DNA from: Cerioporus squamosus
Taxonomy: Eukaryota; Basidiomycota; Agaricomycetes; Polyporales; Polyporaceae
Reading direction: 5' to 3'
NCBI GenBank assembly: GCA_022592435.1
Contig: JABYQS010000148.1
Coordinates: 1-64,000 of the forward strand
Length of the DNA: 64,000 bases
A program made the position numbers and the translations under genes. Below are positions 45,769 to 56,712 of this stretch, one piece after another (position 1 is the first letter of the stretch; the number at the start of each line of letters is the position of its first letter). The notes under the pieces were generated by a model. That model did no database searches and was not told the origin of the DNA. It saw only the letters and a list, made by a program, of their open reading frames with translations.

Positions 45769-47673
45769 ATGGTTCTCGCGTGGATCGTCGCGGCTCTCTC
45801 CTTCCAAGTGGCAACCTCGCTCGGCCATCCTGCACGGACTCGCTGGACCCGCGCCGAGCCAGACCCGTCCTTCGCGGTGAAAGTGAAGCTGGGAGGGAAG
45901 ACGTATATCAACAAGGTTTGCGGATGTCAGCCTTTCCTCACGATTCTGTTTGCTAATGCTGGAACAAGGGGTTGGTTGCCTTCGGACTTATTCCGTCTAA
46001 CTTCACGGAGTCTACAGGTGCGCTTCCCGGGGATTCAGTTGTTTGCGTCTGTTCAGGATCGTTGTGATGCGCTAGGGGATACGCTCGGTGGCATTGGAAG
46101 TGCGATTGCCCTCAAAAGAGGCTCGTTCTCGCAGAATGTGGACGGTACCTTCAAGGGCACCTTCGTCACTCAACCAGACAGAGGTTTCAATGTGTAATTC
46201 CGAAACTGTTCTGTTTCTCATTCGTGACACGCTGACGTAGCTTTGCAGGGACGGGACGATTGATTGGCAAGGCCGGCAGCACCAGATCGACTTCGTGCTA
46301 ACTCCGTACTACGACTCGGGCAAACTTGACTTTGATGACGCCCTGAACACGCTCAAGCTCACATATCGGGATACCTTGCTCTATACCGAACGTAACGCTC
46401 AGAAGACCACCGGCCTGGATGCGCTTGCCGTGCGGCCTGCGCAGGCACTGAGCGGTAACATCACTATCGCGGACCCTGCGCTGCCGGTAGCTGCGACGAA
46501 CAAGCATCTGTCCCTCGATGCTGAGGGCCTTGTTCTCAATGCAGATGGGACGTGCGTATATCGCTTTGATTGACACATTTGTCTCGTTTGTGACTTTGCT
46601 GCCTAGGTTCTGGGTCAGCGACGAGTACGGCCCATACATCTATCTGTTCGGCCCTCAGGGCGACCTCGTCGAGACGCTGCAGCCACCCAATGCGATCCTC
46701 CCGTTCATTGACGGGCAGCTAAACTTCACGTCTGAGACCGACCCTGACACTGGCCGTGCAGGAAACCAAGGTCGGCAAGCTCGCGATTGGCGCATCAATA
46801 TTGCGAACTGACTATATGCGCTCCGTGTCAGGTTTCGAAGGCTTGACGGCCGATTCTACCGGCAGGACCCTCTACGCGCTTCTTCAATCCGCAACAATCC
46901 AGGATGGAGGCACCGACAAGTCCACGTCTCGGTACACCCGCCTGGTCGCGTTTGATATCAGCGACCCTCTGCTTGCTCGCCCGCCGATCGTGGGCGAGTG
47001 GGTTGTTCCTCTGCCGCAGAACAAGAAGGGTAATACGCTTGCTGCGAGTGAGCTGCACTTCGTCAGCAACAATGTCTTCCTCGTGCTCTCGCGCGACGGA
47101 GACGGACATGGAGGTGACGACAACAACTCTGCATACAAGTGCGCCCCGTTGCTATTGGTTCCCTACTTCACCGATTGATCTCAATATGCTGTAGGCAAGC
47201 GGACCTTCTCGACATCAGCAACGCTACGGACATCCACGGGACGAAGTTCGACGACCCGACCAACCCCATTGCGAAGAAAGGAACCTTGGTCAAGGACATC
47301 ACACCGGGAATTTACGAGTCCTTCGTCAGCTTCATCGACGACACGCAGCTGGCAAGATTTGGTTTGCACAACGGCAAGCCCGCCGACCAGACTCTCATCG
47401 ACGCAAAGTGGGAGTCGCTCGCGCTCGCACCATGCTTTGACGCCGACTTCCCAGACGACTTCTTCTTGTTCACCGCGGTACGTCGAATTGACTTGTGGGC
47501 ATTCGTCTGGATCACTAACTCTGATGTGTATGTAGGCCGACAACGACTTCATTAGTACCCAGGGCATTTCCTTGGGCCAGCCATTCGACGCCGGGTTGGA
47601 CGTCGACAACCAGTTTATGGTGTTCAGGGTGACGCTACCTGGCGCAACTACGAGCGATCTCTTTACTCACTGA
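45769..47673 (+). CDS. Secreted esterase-like phytase family protein
   Basis: A signal peptide (MVLAWIVAALSFQVATSLG) is followed by a beta-propeller-like protein typical of the 'esterase-like activity of phytase' family. Recognisable blocks are DTLGGIGSAIALKRGSF, FVTQPDRGFNVDGTIDWQGRQHQIDFVLTPYY, SLDAEGLVLNADGTFWVSDEYGPYIYLF, NQGFEGLTADSTGRTLYALLQSA, ASELHFVSNNVFLVLSRDGDGHGG and ESLALAPCFDADFPDDFFLFTAADNDF. It ends ..TTSDLFTH at the TGA at 47671. About six exons are needed. The enzyme probably hydrolyses a phosphate or carboxyl ester outside the cell, but characterised members are few, so activity is an inference. Start codon: the ATG at 45769, shortly after a TATA box. Confidence 0.85.
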
Positions 47674-48693
47674 TGGCGTGTGCCTAGCACGTGTAAGCCT
47701 GTCGTACTTGCATGCCATTACTGAAAGTGGGAAAGAATTCGACCACCTCCTTCGGCTACCTAAGGCTACCTAACAGTCCTGCCGTTTGTATCTCGCCTGT
47801 ATCCGGCTCGTGCCTCCAGTGCAAGGTGACCAGGTCAAGCGGTATGTTCTGCCCACCTTTCTCTCTGGCACATACCCGTGACATTCTGCCCAGTGAACTG
47901 ACATCCAGACATATCGTGAACGACCGGATCCGCTCGTACTTACAGCATGCCCAGGGCAACCACTCTCTCCACTCCAAGGTACAGAAGGGTACAGAGCCCA
48001 GAACTGGAAGACGTCTGAACCGTGCTGCACATGGATTCTATAGTCTAATCCACTTTCGGAATCGCGCCATGGTCGCAAGAACTTCAAAGCGGTGTCAAAC
48101 CTGGTCAAGCTAAAAAAAAAGTTTGGCAACGCGAAGGGGGAGGTTGAGACGCACTAACGGATACTGAATATTTTCAGGCCACTGAATCCTGGATATACGA
48201 GGGTTCGTCGTGGCTAACAGCGTATCAAGAGGTGCGCGAGATTGAATATCGCAGGCTTGGACTTCTGCTGAGCGGTTACGCGCCCGAGATTAGATCTCAA
48301 CGCCTCCATCAATGGAGTTCAAGTTTCGTGAGACCGAACGATCACCTCCGGGAGCCTCCGAATCTCCGGCTTTTTTTGCCAAGCTGAGTCCCCTGTGATC
48401 CATATGCTACCGTGATGGCTAGTCACCGTTAGTGCCTATGCCGCCTATGCGATTGGAACATCCGTCCATGTGGTCCCTTCCAGTTCCGAAGGCGCCATAG
48501 TGATGAGATAACGTGCGCGCCCGACAGTACTCCGGAAGAATATAATTCACTCATATTCTTTCAGCTTCCAGTCTGCTCCCGACCATCACCACTGCGAGGC
48601 TCTCTTCCGCCTCACGCTCAGCCGTGCTCCTACCGTCGGACTGTCCGAAGACCGTTCAGGTTCCCCGCCTTTGCAACCCGGTTCGACGCGACA
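47674..48693. other. Intergenic, PTR2 promoter
   Basis: No gene is supported. The AT-rich aatataattcactc (about 48539-48552) lies about 150 bases before the PTR2 ATG, followed by a CT-rich leader. A run of A (48112-48120) follows the phytase-like gene's 3' flank. Confidence 0.4.
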
Positions 48694-50771
48694 ATGGCTG
48701 GTCTTCAAGTTGACAGGGACATCCTCGCTGGACTCTCGGAGGCCCAGCGCGATGAACTGGAGCTGGAGAAGAAGGGCCTTGCATCCCCCCACTCGGGCGA
48801 GGAGCATGAGCTCGATGGTGTCCATGACGGGCTCGAGTTTCCCACCGAGGAGGAGAAGCACACTCTGCGCCGGGTGTCTGATACACTGCCCATCAACGCG
48901 TACTGTGAGTAACTGCACTGCGATCACGCTTGGCGAGTATTCAGTCCCACCGCCCTGCAGTAATCGCTTTTTGCGAATTGGCAGAGCGTTTCTCGTATTA
49001 TGGCTCTACGGTTGTCTACGTGAGTATCTGTATAGACAGGTCGCACACCAAAGCACTGATGACCTTCTCTCGATAGACGAACTTCATCCAGCAGCCTCTC
49101 CCTGCAGGCTCACGAACTGGCGCCAGCATTAAGCAGGCTGGCGCACTTGGTCTTGGCCAGCGCGCTTCCACTGGTATCGGTACTTTCAATACCTTCTGGT
49201 ACGTCACGGATGCGCCTTCCAGTTGCAATGGTCTGTTAACGCCCTCTGCAGGGTCTACGTCATCCCTCTCTTCGGCGCGTACATCGCAGATACACGATGG
49301 GGTCGTTACAAGACCATCTGTGTCGCAGTCGCTATCGCGCTCTTTGGTCACGTCCTCCTCATCATCTCCGCCGTTCCTGGTGTCATTGAGCACTCCCATG
49401 GTTCTCTGGCCTGCTTCATCATCGCCATCGTCATCATGGGTTTGGGTACGGGAGGGTTCAAGGCGAATGTGTCGCCGTTGGTTGCGGAACAGTACAAGCG
49501 TACGAAGCTGTTTATCGGACAGACCAAGTCTGGCGAACGCGTTATCGTCGACCCCATCATGACCACATCAAGGATCTACATGTACTTCTACCTGTTCACC
49601 AACATCGGTGCCCTCATTGGTCAGATCACGATGGCTTACTCCGAGAAGGTGCGATTTCATTGTGTCCAACATCTGCACTGTTCTCACGGAATTGGCGGCG
49701 CTTGTAGTATGTTGGCTTCTGGCTCGCGTACACCCTCCCCACCGTGGTGTTCTGCCTCTGCCCCATCGTTCTTTGGATCGGCCGCAACATGTATCAGCGT
49801 TCGCCCCCGACCGGCTCGGTTCTCTCCCAGTCCGTCCGCATCTGGCGTCAGGCGGCGAAGGGCAGATGGTCGTGGAACCCGGTCACTACTTGGAAGCAGC
49901 TGAACGCGCCCGACTTCTGGGACTCCGCGAAGCCGAGCCACTACTCGGATGAGACCCGTCCTGGCTGGATGACTTTCGATGACCAGTGGGTCGATGAGGT
50001 CAAGCGTGGCTTCAAGGCGTGCAGCGTCTTCATGTACTACCCCATCTACTGTATGTGTTCCCCGTGTCGCTCGTCTGCACGTGAGATTCGCTGACACGTA
50101 CTGCAGGGCTCACCTACAACCAGATTAACAACAATCTGACTTCCCAAGCTGCGACGATGGTTACGAATGGCGTCCCCAACGACGTCCTGTCCAACCTCGA
50201 CCCCTTCGCACTCATCATCTGCATCCCGATTTGTGATCTGCTCATCTACCCCGCGCTCCGCCGCGCCGGCATCAACTTCTCGCCGCTCAAACGCATCACG
50301 CTCGGCTTCTACACCGGTGCCGCCTCGATGGTATGGAGCACGGTCGTGCAGTACTACATCTACAAGCGCAACCCGTGCGGGCGCTACGTCGCGACGTGCG
50401 CGGACGCGGACGGGAACCCGATCACGTCCGACCTGAACGTGTGGATCCAGACGGGCTCGTACGTGCTGCTCGCTCTGTCGGAGATCTTCGCTTCCATCAC
50501 TGGGCTCGAGTACGCGTTCACGAAGGCACCGAAAAACATGCGCTCGCTCGTCATGTCCGTCTTCCTGTTCATGAGCGCGGTCGCCGCTGCCCTTGGGGAG
50601 GCGTTTGTCGCGCTGTCGGCGGATCCGTTGCTGGAGTGGAACTACGGCGTCATGGGCGTGCTCGCGTTCATCGCGGGTACCATCTTCTGGTTCCAGTTCC
50701 GTCATCTGGACACCCAGGAAGACAAGCTGAACGAACTCCAGGAAGGGCACTATGAGGAGAAGAAGCATTGA
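48694..50771 (+). CDS. PTR2: Proton-coupled di/tripeptide transporter (POT/PTR2 family)
   Basis: The protein starts MAGLQVDRDILAGLSEAQRDE with an acidic N-terminus. The POT signature IAFCELAERFSYYGS follows, then FNTFWVYVIPLFGAYIADTRWGRYKTI, the second POT signature IMGLGTGGFKANVSPLVAEQY, and a string of membrane helices (FALIICIPICDLLIYPALRRAGI, IQTGSYVLLALSEIFASITGLEYA, VFLFMSAVAAALGEAF, YGVMGVLAFIAGTIFWFQF). It ends HLDTQEDKLNELQEGHYEEKKH. The length is near 600 residues, as in yeast Ptr2. It should import di- and tripeptides with protons at the plasma membrane. A second, inverted copy begins at the right edge of the window. Confidence 0.93.
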
Positions 50772-51119
50772 GCGCGTTCTGGAGGGGTTGGTCTTGGTAT
50801 TGTAGGGAACCGACGCTGTATTTACGTAGGTGATATACTGTATGCCACACTACTTCCTACTCAGCACAAGGATCAGTTGGACGCTTACTGCAGGTCGGTC
50901 TCAGGAGACCTGGTGGATGGATGGTCCTGGGCGTTGCTCTGGTACCAGTGGGTGGGTCTCCGAGATAGTAGGTTGTCCAGTACTGACACAGGTAGGTAGT
51001 TTGATATCAATAATCAGGTGAGGAGGCGGGGCGACAAAGGTCTCAATCGGGATCGTACGCAACATCACTACGTCTGGTATGATCCCAGAATGAAGTCCTT
51101 TGACGACAAAAAAGCTTAT
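50772..51119. other. Intergenic, 3' flank of PTR2
   Basis: No coding feature. A run of A at 51107-51112 is a T6 terminator on the minus strand just past the tRNA gene. Confidence 0.5.
51107..51112 (-). terminator. RNA polymerase III terminator (T run) after tRNA-Tyr
   Basis: On the minus strand six T residues follow the tRNA 3' end by about seven bases. Confidence 0.7.
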
Positions 51120-51206
51120 CCTTCGAACCGGGGTCGAACCGGTGGCCTTGGGATATTACGTAATACCCATTACAGTCCCACGCTCTTCCAGCTGAGCTAT
51201 CGAAGG
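51120..51206 (-). tRNA. tRNA-Tyr (anticodon GTA) with an intron
   Basis: On the minus strand the sequence folds as a tRNA. The acceptor CCTTCGA pairs with TCGAAGG, the D-arm is GCTC..GAGC, the anticodon stem is TGGGA/TCCCA, and the T-arm is ACCGG TTCGACC CCGGT. The anticodon GTA occupies standard positions 34-36 (51173-51171). A 15-nt intron follows position 37 (51169-51155). The mature tRNA is 72 nt before CCA addition. The intron just after the anticodon is normal for eukaryotic tRNA-Tyr. It lies between the PTR2 and ECM14 genes. Confidence 0.95.
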
Positions 51207-51309
51207 CTTGAAAAATGTCTATAAAGTTAACGTTACGGGTGGGCGAGGGACGACGCGGGGAGGGGGAGGCGGAGTGCGAGGAGGGCTGGGTTGCGTCTGT
51301 GCCAGTAGG

Positions 51310-53252
51310 ATGCTGTGGCCGTGGGCCGTCTCCTTGTCGTCTGCCACTCTAATCTATGCATTGTCCATCCCAGTTCACGACCAGCACCCCGTCGACCCGG
51401 TGGTAGGCCTGCGAGGGACAGTGAGGCGATATGCACTCCCTCATCTTCACGGATGGGACGCACAGGACATCCTGAACGCTGCGGAGGTGCGCACGATCCT
51501 CTCTTCTTTCACGAGAGGTCTGGCTCACAGACCTCGGCGAGTCAGCTAGCAAACGGGCAAGTGTGGGGTTCGGGACCTTCTCATGTCGATGTGCTCTTCA
51601 GTCATCCCGACCAGCATCTAGAGCTTCCTCTGCCTTCTGCCGGCTCAGTGCCTCTGTCTCGTCTAGGAGGCGTTCCTGGACTGTCAGGAAAATGGAATCT
51701 CAGCTCTCTATCCAATTCCACGTACCATGCCGTCTACCATCCCCTGTATGAGATAGAAGACTTCATGGGGGAGATGGCACGCGCACATCCCAACCTCGTC
51801 CAACTCGTGAACATCGGTCACACGGGAGAAGGCAGAGAGATGATCGCTATGAGGCTCTCTCAGGAAGCGCCTGTCCAGAACGATGGAGCGAGACCCTCCA
51901 GCGTGAAGAAGGCTGGGTTTGTTATCACCGGGGCGCAACACGCACGCGAGGTCGGTACTGCTCCCCTCTGTTCTGTAGCTCTACAGAAGCTGATACGCTC
52001 CCTATGCAGTGGATTGCTGTGTCCACGGCGCTGTATCTTGCTCATGCGTTGGTGGCCGACGCCTCCGAAGAGTTCGCCCTCTCCACCTGGCTGGACTACT
52101 TCGTGAGTCTTACACGTTGAACTCTCCACGTGCGACAAATCGCACTCACCACCTGCTCAGGACTTCTACATCATCCCCGTCCCCAATCCCGATGGTTACG
52201 TCTACACATGGGAGAGCGACCGCTTCTGGTGAGCCAAAGTGTCGACACAGGTGCATATCTGCCAGTGCCACTAACCGAGCGCAACAGGTACAAGAACAGA
52301 CAAAACATTGGTCCTGCGGAAAGATGCACAGGCATCGATATGAACAGGTCAGCACATGGTTCCTTGTGGCCGTGTCGGACACTACTCATCCCGTATGCGC
52401 AGGAACTGGGTATGTGTACCCTCCCGCCTTCGGACGGACGCATATACTCACTGGTTCTCATTTCCAGGGTCACAAGTGGAAGTCGAAGTCGCATCTACCC
52501 TCTTACACGAACGAAACAAAAGAGAACGCGTCAGGAAACCGCCCCAATCCTGACCCCTGCTCGACGTGGTACCCGGGTCATCGTCCCTTCGAGGCGCCGG
52601 AAGTGAACAACATTGCGAACTACATCACCACGCTCCCGTCGCTCAAGGCGTTCGTTGATTTGCGCAGCTATGGCCAAATGCGTGCGTTACGTGTCTCTGC
52701 ACCTCGAAGTCCGCTTCACTTAACGGCCTCTGACGCGTCGCAGTCTCAATACCATACTCGTACTCGTGCAAGAAGAGTCCGAAGGACGCCGAGGACCAAA
52801 TGGAGGCCGCACTCGGCGCGGTGAACGCCATCAAGCAAGTCCACGGCACCGTCTTTACGGTGAGCACGCAGTCGTTCTCTCCCCGAATGCCCAACGTGCC
52901 CGCTCACCTCCGATTGCACAGACTGGAAGCCTCTGCGAGCAGCTCTACAAGTCCGTGTCCATCCCCTAGCTACTGCTTGCCGTGCCCCTCGCTCACCTTC
53001 TGCTCAGAGCATCCGGCAACGTCGTCGACTACATGTACGCCAAAGCCGGCATCAAGTACTCGTACTCCGTCCACCTCCGCGACACCGGCACCGTACGTCC
53101 CTTCATCGAACCCTGTATGCACTACGCTGAGACTATCGCCACAGTACGGCTTCTCTCTCCCCGCCGAGTGGATCCGTCCCGTAGGCGAGGAGACCGCGAA
53201 CATGATCCGCTTCCTCGCGGGCTTCATCTCCAAGAAGATCAGACGTGAGTAG
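51310..53252 (+). CDS. ECM14: ECM14-type secreted M14 carboxypeptidase relative, probably inactive
   Basis: A signal peptide ([19 protein letters not shown]) is followed by an activation-like region, then the M14 fold. Blocks are [20 protein letters not shown] (two zinc ligands, His and Glu), [59 protein letters not shown] and [21 protein letters not shown]. In active carboxypeptidases the third zinc ligand is His in DLHSYGQ and the catalytic Glu precedes LRDTG. Here they are Arg and His. The same DLRSYGQM and HLRDTG blocks are, from memory, typical of fungal ECM14, which is regarded as a pseudoenzyme. About ten exons are needed, including one of 7 nt (52403-52409). The end is uncertain: unspliced, the frame stops at 53252 (..KKIRRE). 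A GTGAGT donor at 53245 and an acceptor at 53301 would give ..KKIRL with a stop at 53306. Confidence 0.85.
52403..52409 (+). other. 7-nt microexon in the NRNWG motif of ECM14
   Basis: GAACTGG is preceded by gcgcag and followed by gtatgt. Joining AACAG + GAACTGG + GGTCACAAG reads Asn-Arg-Asn-Trp-Gly-His-Lys, the conserved substrate-carboxylate-binding segment of M14 peptidases. Skipping it deletes Asn-Trp and breaks the frame. Confidence 0.8.
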
Positions 53253-54055
53253 TAAGCCGCTGTCCGGACATGACCGCGAGCGATACTGACCTCGCACATA
53301 GTCTAACCCAGCACCAGCACCTCCTCCATCTTCTCGTACTCGATTCTACTCCGTCGTCGCTCTCCGATCGCGCTTGCTTGAATTCAACCTATGTGCTCTC
53401 CCCGTGTATGAATATACCTTCGTCTCGTTCGCTGTCCGACCCTATTTCGAGAGAAGAGGTGATCTGGTATTGGTATATGCGTCAATGTACACTGAAGGAT
53501 GGACGATATCTATGCGGGGACACAGCACGTAACGCATGATGATGCATGAGGGAAGAGTACGGGTTCGTACGGTGAGAGAGGAGGATTGTGGATGAGGAGA
53601 TGTGAGAGTAAGGCAGGAGGAGGATGGGGAAGACGAAGGTTGCGTACGGCAATGTGGTGAAGCGATGTCAAGCACGGACCCAGGGATGATGATGAGGGGG
53701 AGGGAACTGAGAGGCACAGAGAGACTAGAGAAACTAATAATGCAACAGCTGGGCTCGAGCAACTACATACTAAGTGGAAGGAGCGAGCCCAGGACGTAGT
53801 CCAAACGTCCACGGAAATAATAAATGCATGCTACATAAGCGAGATAATAACAAGACCCACGACATGCCACGAAGCACGAGACTGACTGTCTGACAACGAC
53901 AACATGAGCGCGACGCAGCTGGTCCACGAGGACCCGTGGAGGGTGAGCAAGGCCGAGCTCCTCGAGCGGTCGACTTCCAGCCCCCTCCGTCCTCCGGCAC
54001 CATCTGCATGCCATCTGCATACGCGCACCCAATATCACAGCAAGAGACCTGCAGG
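53253..54055. other. Convergent 3' flanks of ECM14 and ATG13
   Basis: There is no supported gene. The stretch is purine-rich on the plus strand from 53540 to 53720, which opens several meaningless frames. Confidence 0.4.
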
Positions 54056-56712
54056 TCACCCCGCGAGCGGCCCCCGACTGCGCCGCCTCTCTTCGCTTCC
54101 TGCAGGCTCGGGATCCATTCGCCCAAGCACCTCCTCCGACGCGATGCTGAACCCGCTCCGCACGCTCCCCGTCGACGCGAGCCGCGGGCGCACGTACATC
54201 GGCGGCAGCGGCACCCCAGGCATGATGATCGCACCGCTCGCCCCCGCGCTGTCCGTCTGCGGCGACGGAGGCACGCTCGCACTCGCCAAGGGACTCTCGC
54301 GCCGCGCCGCCGAGGGATCAGAGTACAGCGAAGGACGACTCGGGGGGCTCGGGCGGTCCGTTCTGTCCCCCGTCGCAGTGCTCGGCTCGCGCCTCCGCGA
54401 GCCTATCCCGAGACCCTGCAGCGACGCGAGGAAGGTCTCGTTCATCTCGCGCAGGCGCTCGTCTACTGCGCTCTCCGTCGCGAGCACGGGACCGGGGAAG
54501 GGTGTGGAGAGAGTGCGCTGACGTGAATTCGAGCCGGCGGGCGCGACGTCGGTCGAGTGGGCCGAGCTGGACTCTTCCGCGATGGTGGCTTCGCGCCCGT
54601 GTCCCTGCGGTGGACCGGCAGGGCTCTCCGAGCCTTCGCGCCTGCTCGGGAGCGGCTTGCGCGCGTCGATATCCTGGACGAACGCCGAGATGTCGTCGTC
54701 GTCGGTGTTCGTGCTCAGGTACGATGTGGGCTGAACGCAGCGCGATGATGAGTACGTGGAAGATGGCGCGATATTCGCGCAACACACCTTGTCTACCTCC
54801 TTGGGGGCACTGCGCGGGCTTCCTCTCGGACTGACGTCCCCGGTCGCGCTTGGTGTGGCGAAGCGCTGTCCGAAACTGCTCGAGTAGCGCTTCCCCTGCA
54901 TCCTCGGGGACCCTGAAGGGAGACCGCCAGAAGGACTCCCAGATATGCCTTCCATAGATGGTGGTCGGCCCGAGCCTAAGCTTGATGGTACGAACGGGGG
55001 TGATGGTCTGAAGGGCGTCACGGGAGATGAAGGGAAGTTAGCTGTGGGCGAAGGTGGCACACGAGACGATGTGGGCGACTGTGCTGGACGTGAGGGAAGA
55101 GAGGGGCCTGTCCCGGCTGAAAGGGGTGAATTCTGGCGGAGGGATGGCGATGGCGAGTGCAATGAAGGCGACCCTGACGAGATCGTGGATGACTTGAAGG
55201 CATTGACAGCAGTGATTGGTCTTCGGATGGGGACTCCAGCAGCGGAGGCGACATCCTGCAGCCATGGGAAGTCAGTATATGCAATGACGAGCATAGGGAG
55301 GACCACGTACCGAACTCCGCCCTTGCAAGCTCTCGCGCCGCATACGTGCAGCGAGCGCAGATACCTCCTCACGCGAGCCGATGGACGCAGCGCCCTGCCG
55401 GGAGGAAGACGAGTCCGACACACCTGAAGTACCCATCCCCGCTCCGGATAGGTTGCGCGAGACTGGCAGAGGTATGTTCCCTAGTCGAGGACTGGGGCCG
55501 GGGCTACCCTTCGCAGCTTGCGTAGACGAGAAGGACCCGGACCGCGTATGTGAGGCAGAGGGTGGTGGGATCACGAACCTATCCACAATGGAGCGCGGCG
55601 GTGAGCGGGGGAGGGACGTGCGAAGGGGAAGGCTTCCTGGCGAGCCGGATATGCTGTCGCGCTGCTGGTTCTTGACAAGAGTCGGGGTGAAGTCGGGCCC
55701 TTCCTCCAAGGACAGGAAGCGCGAGGACAATAGGGACTCGAGGTCGTCCAACTGGAAGTTGGGAGACGTAAGGTACGTGACGGCCATGGACAGTTCGCCC
55801 ATGGGGTGTGTGATCGGGGGCAGGGATTGCCTCTCCTTCTGCAGGACCGATGCTAATGTGGATGGCATCGTATCTGGATTTCGAAGCACAGGACAAGCGA
55901 TGCGGCAACGAAGTCAGTCATTTGCGGTTCCGGAAATGATGGAAGGAGGAAGCCAGAAGGTGGTAGTGTGAAGGGCGGTTAGGGCGGCTACGCTGATAGC
56001 GAAACGTGCTCTCCGCCCCTCCACCGGTGGAAATGGCAATCGGGGCAAGTGATGTGCATGAGTGACTCACCGAAGCTCATGACCTCGCCCGCGCGCACGC
56101 TGCTGTCCACGCCATCAACACGCAGCTGTATGCTGAAGTTGCCCCCTCGGTTGCCCCCGACCCGTCTGCGGAGACGCCGCGCCAGCTTCCAAGAGGGGAG
56201 GACGCGCAGCAGCGTGAAGAGGCTGCGGAAGAGCGGGATGCCGTGCTTGTACATCGTCGACGGTGCGACATCCTGGGTGTGGGGCTGGGTGTGGGAGTGG
56301 GGCGAGTACTCGAGCGTCCAGGACTCGAGCACGATGTAGCGCGGAGTGGGGTCGATGCGCACACGAGAGGAGTCCGGGGCGAGGTAGACGAGAACCTGGT
56401 TGGTGGCTAGCTCGGGAACGCACAGGAGGACCTGGAGCTGGAAGAGGGGGACGGAGTGCGCTGTCGAGATAGAGCGATAGATACGGGTGTGCTCCTTGAA
56501 TGTCTCCGGGTCAGGAGTCTCGAGGTTGAACTGCACGGTCCACGAACATGTTAGTGTGACGGCCAGCAACTCGGAGCAACGCTGCGCACCCATTTGTCAA
56601 CCTTTGCGTTGGGAGGGGGCTCGTGAGTGGCTCTGGCATGATTGACGACTAGGGCAAGCTTAGAGTATAATCTGTGGGCTATCTGGTCGGCCTTCTGGGT
56701 CTCATTGGACAT
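54056..56712 (-). CDS. ATG13: Autophagy protein Atg13
   Basis: The start MSNETQKADQIAHRLYSKLALVV at 56712 begins the HORMA domain. The next exons give FNLETPDPETFKEHTRIYRSIS, FQLQVLLCVPELATNQVLVYLAP, PTPRYIVLESWTLEYSPH, MYKHGIPLFRSLFTLLRVLPSWKLARRLRRRVGG, SIQLRVDG and VTYLTSPNFQLDDLESLLSSRFLSLEEG. This is the conserved Atg13 N-terminal layout. The remaining ~500 residues are Ser/Pro-rich and disordered, with TDDDDISAFVQDIDARKPLP and FSIASEEVLGRMDPEPAG, probable Atg1/Atg17-binding and phosphorylation regions. At least four introns are needed, one near 54720-54790. Atg13 activates the Atg1 kinase complex that starts autophagosome formation. The stop is taken at 54056. Confidence 0.87.

Noticed and set aside
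53563..53812. Ser/Pro-rich minus-strand frame near 53.6 kb
   Set aside because: Arises from purine-rich plus-strand sequence in a convergent 3' flank, with no motif.
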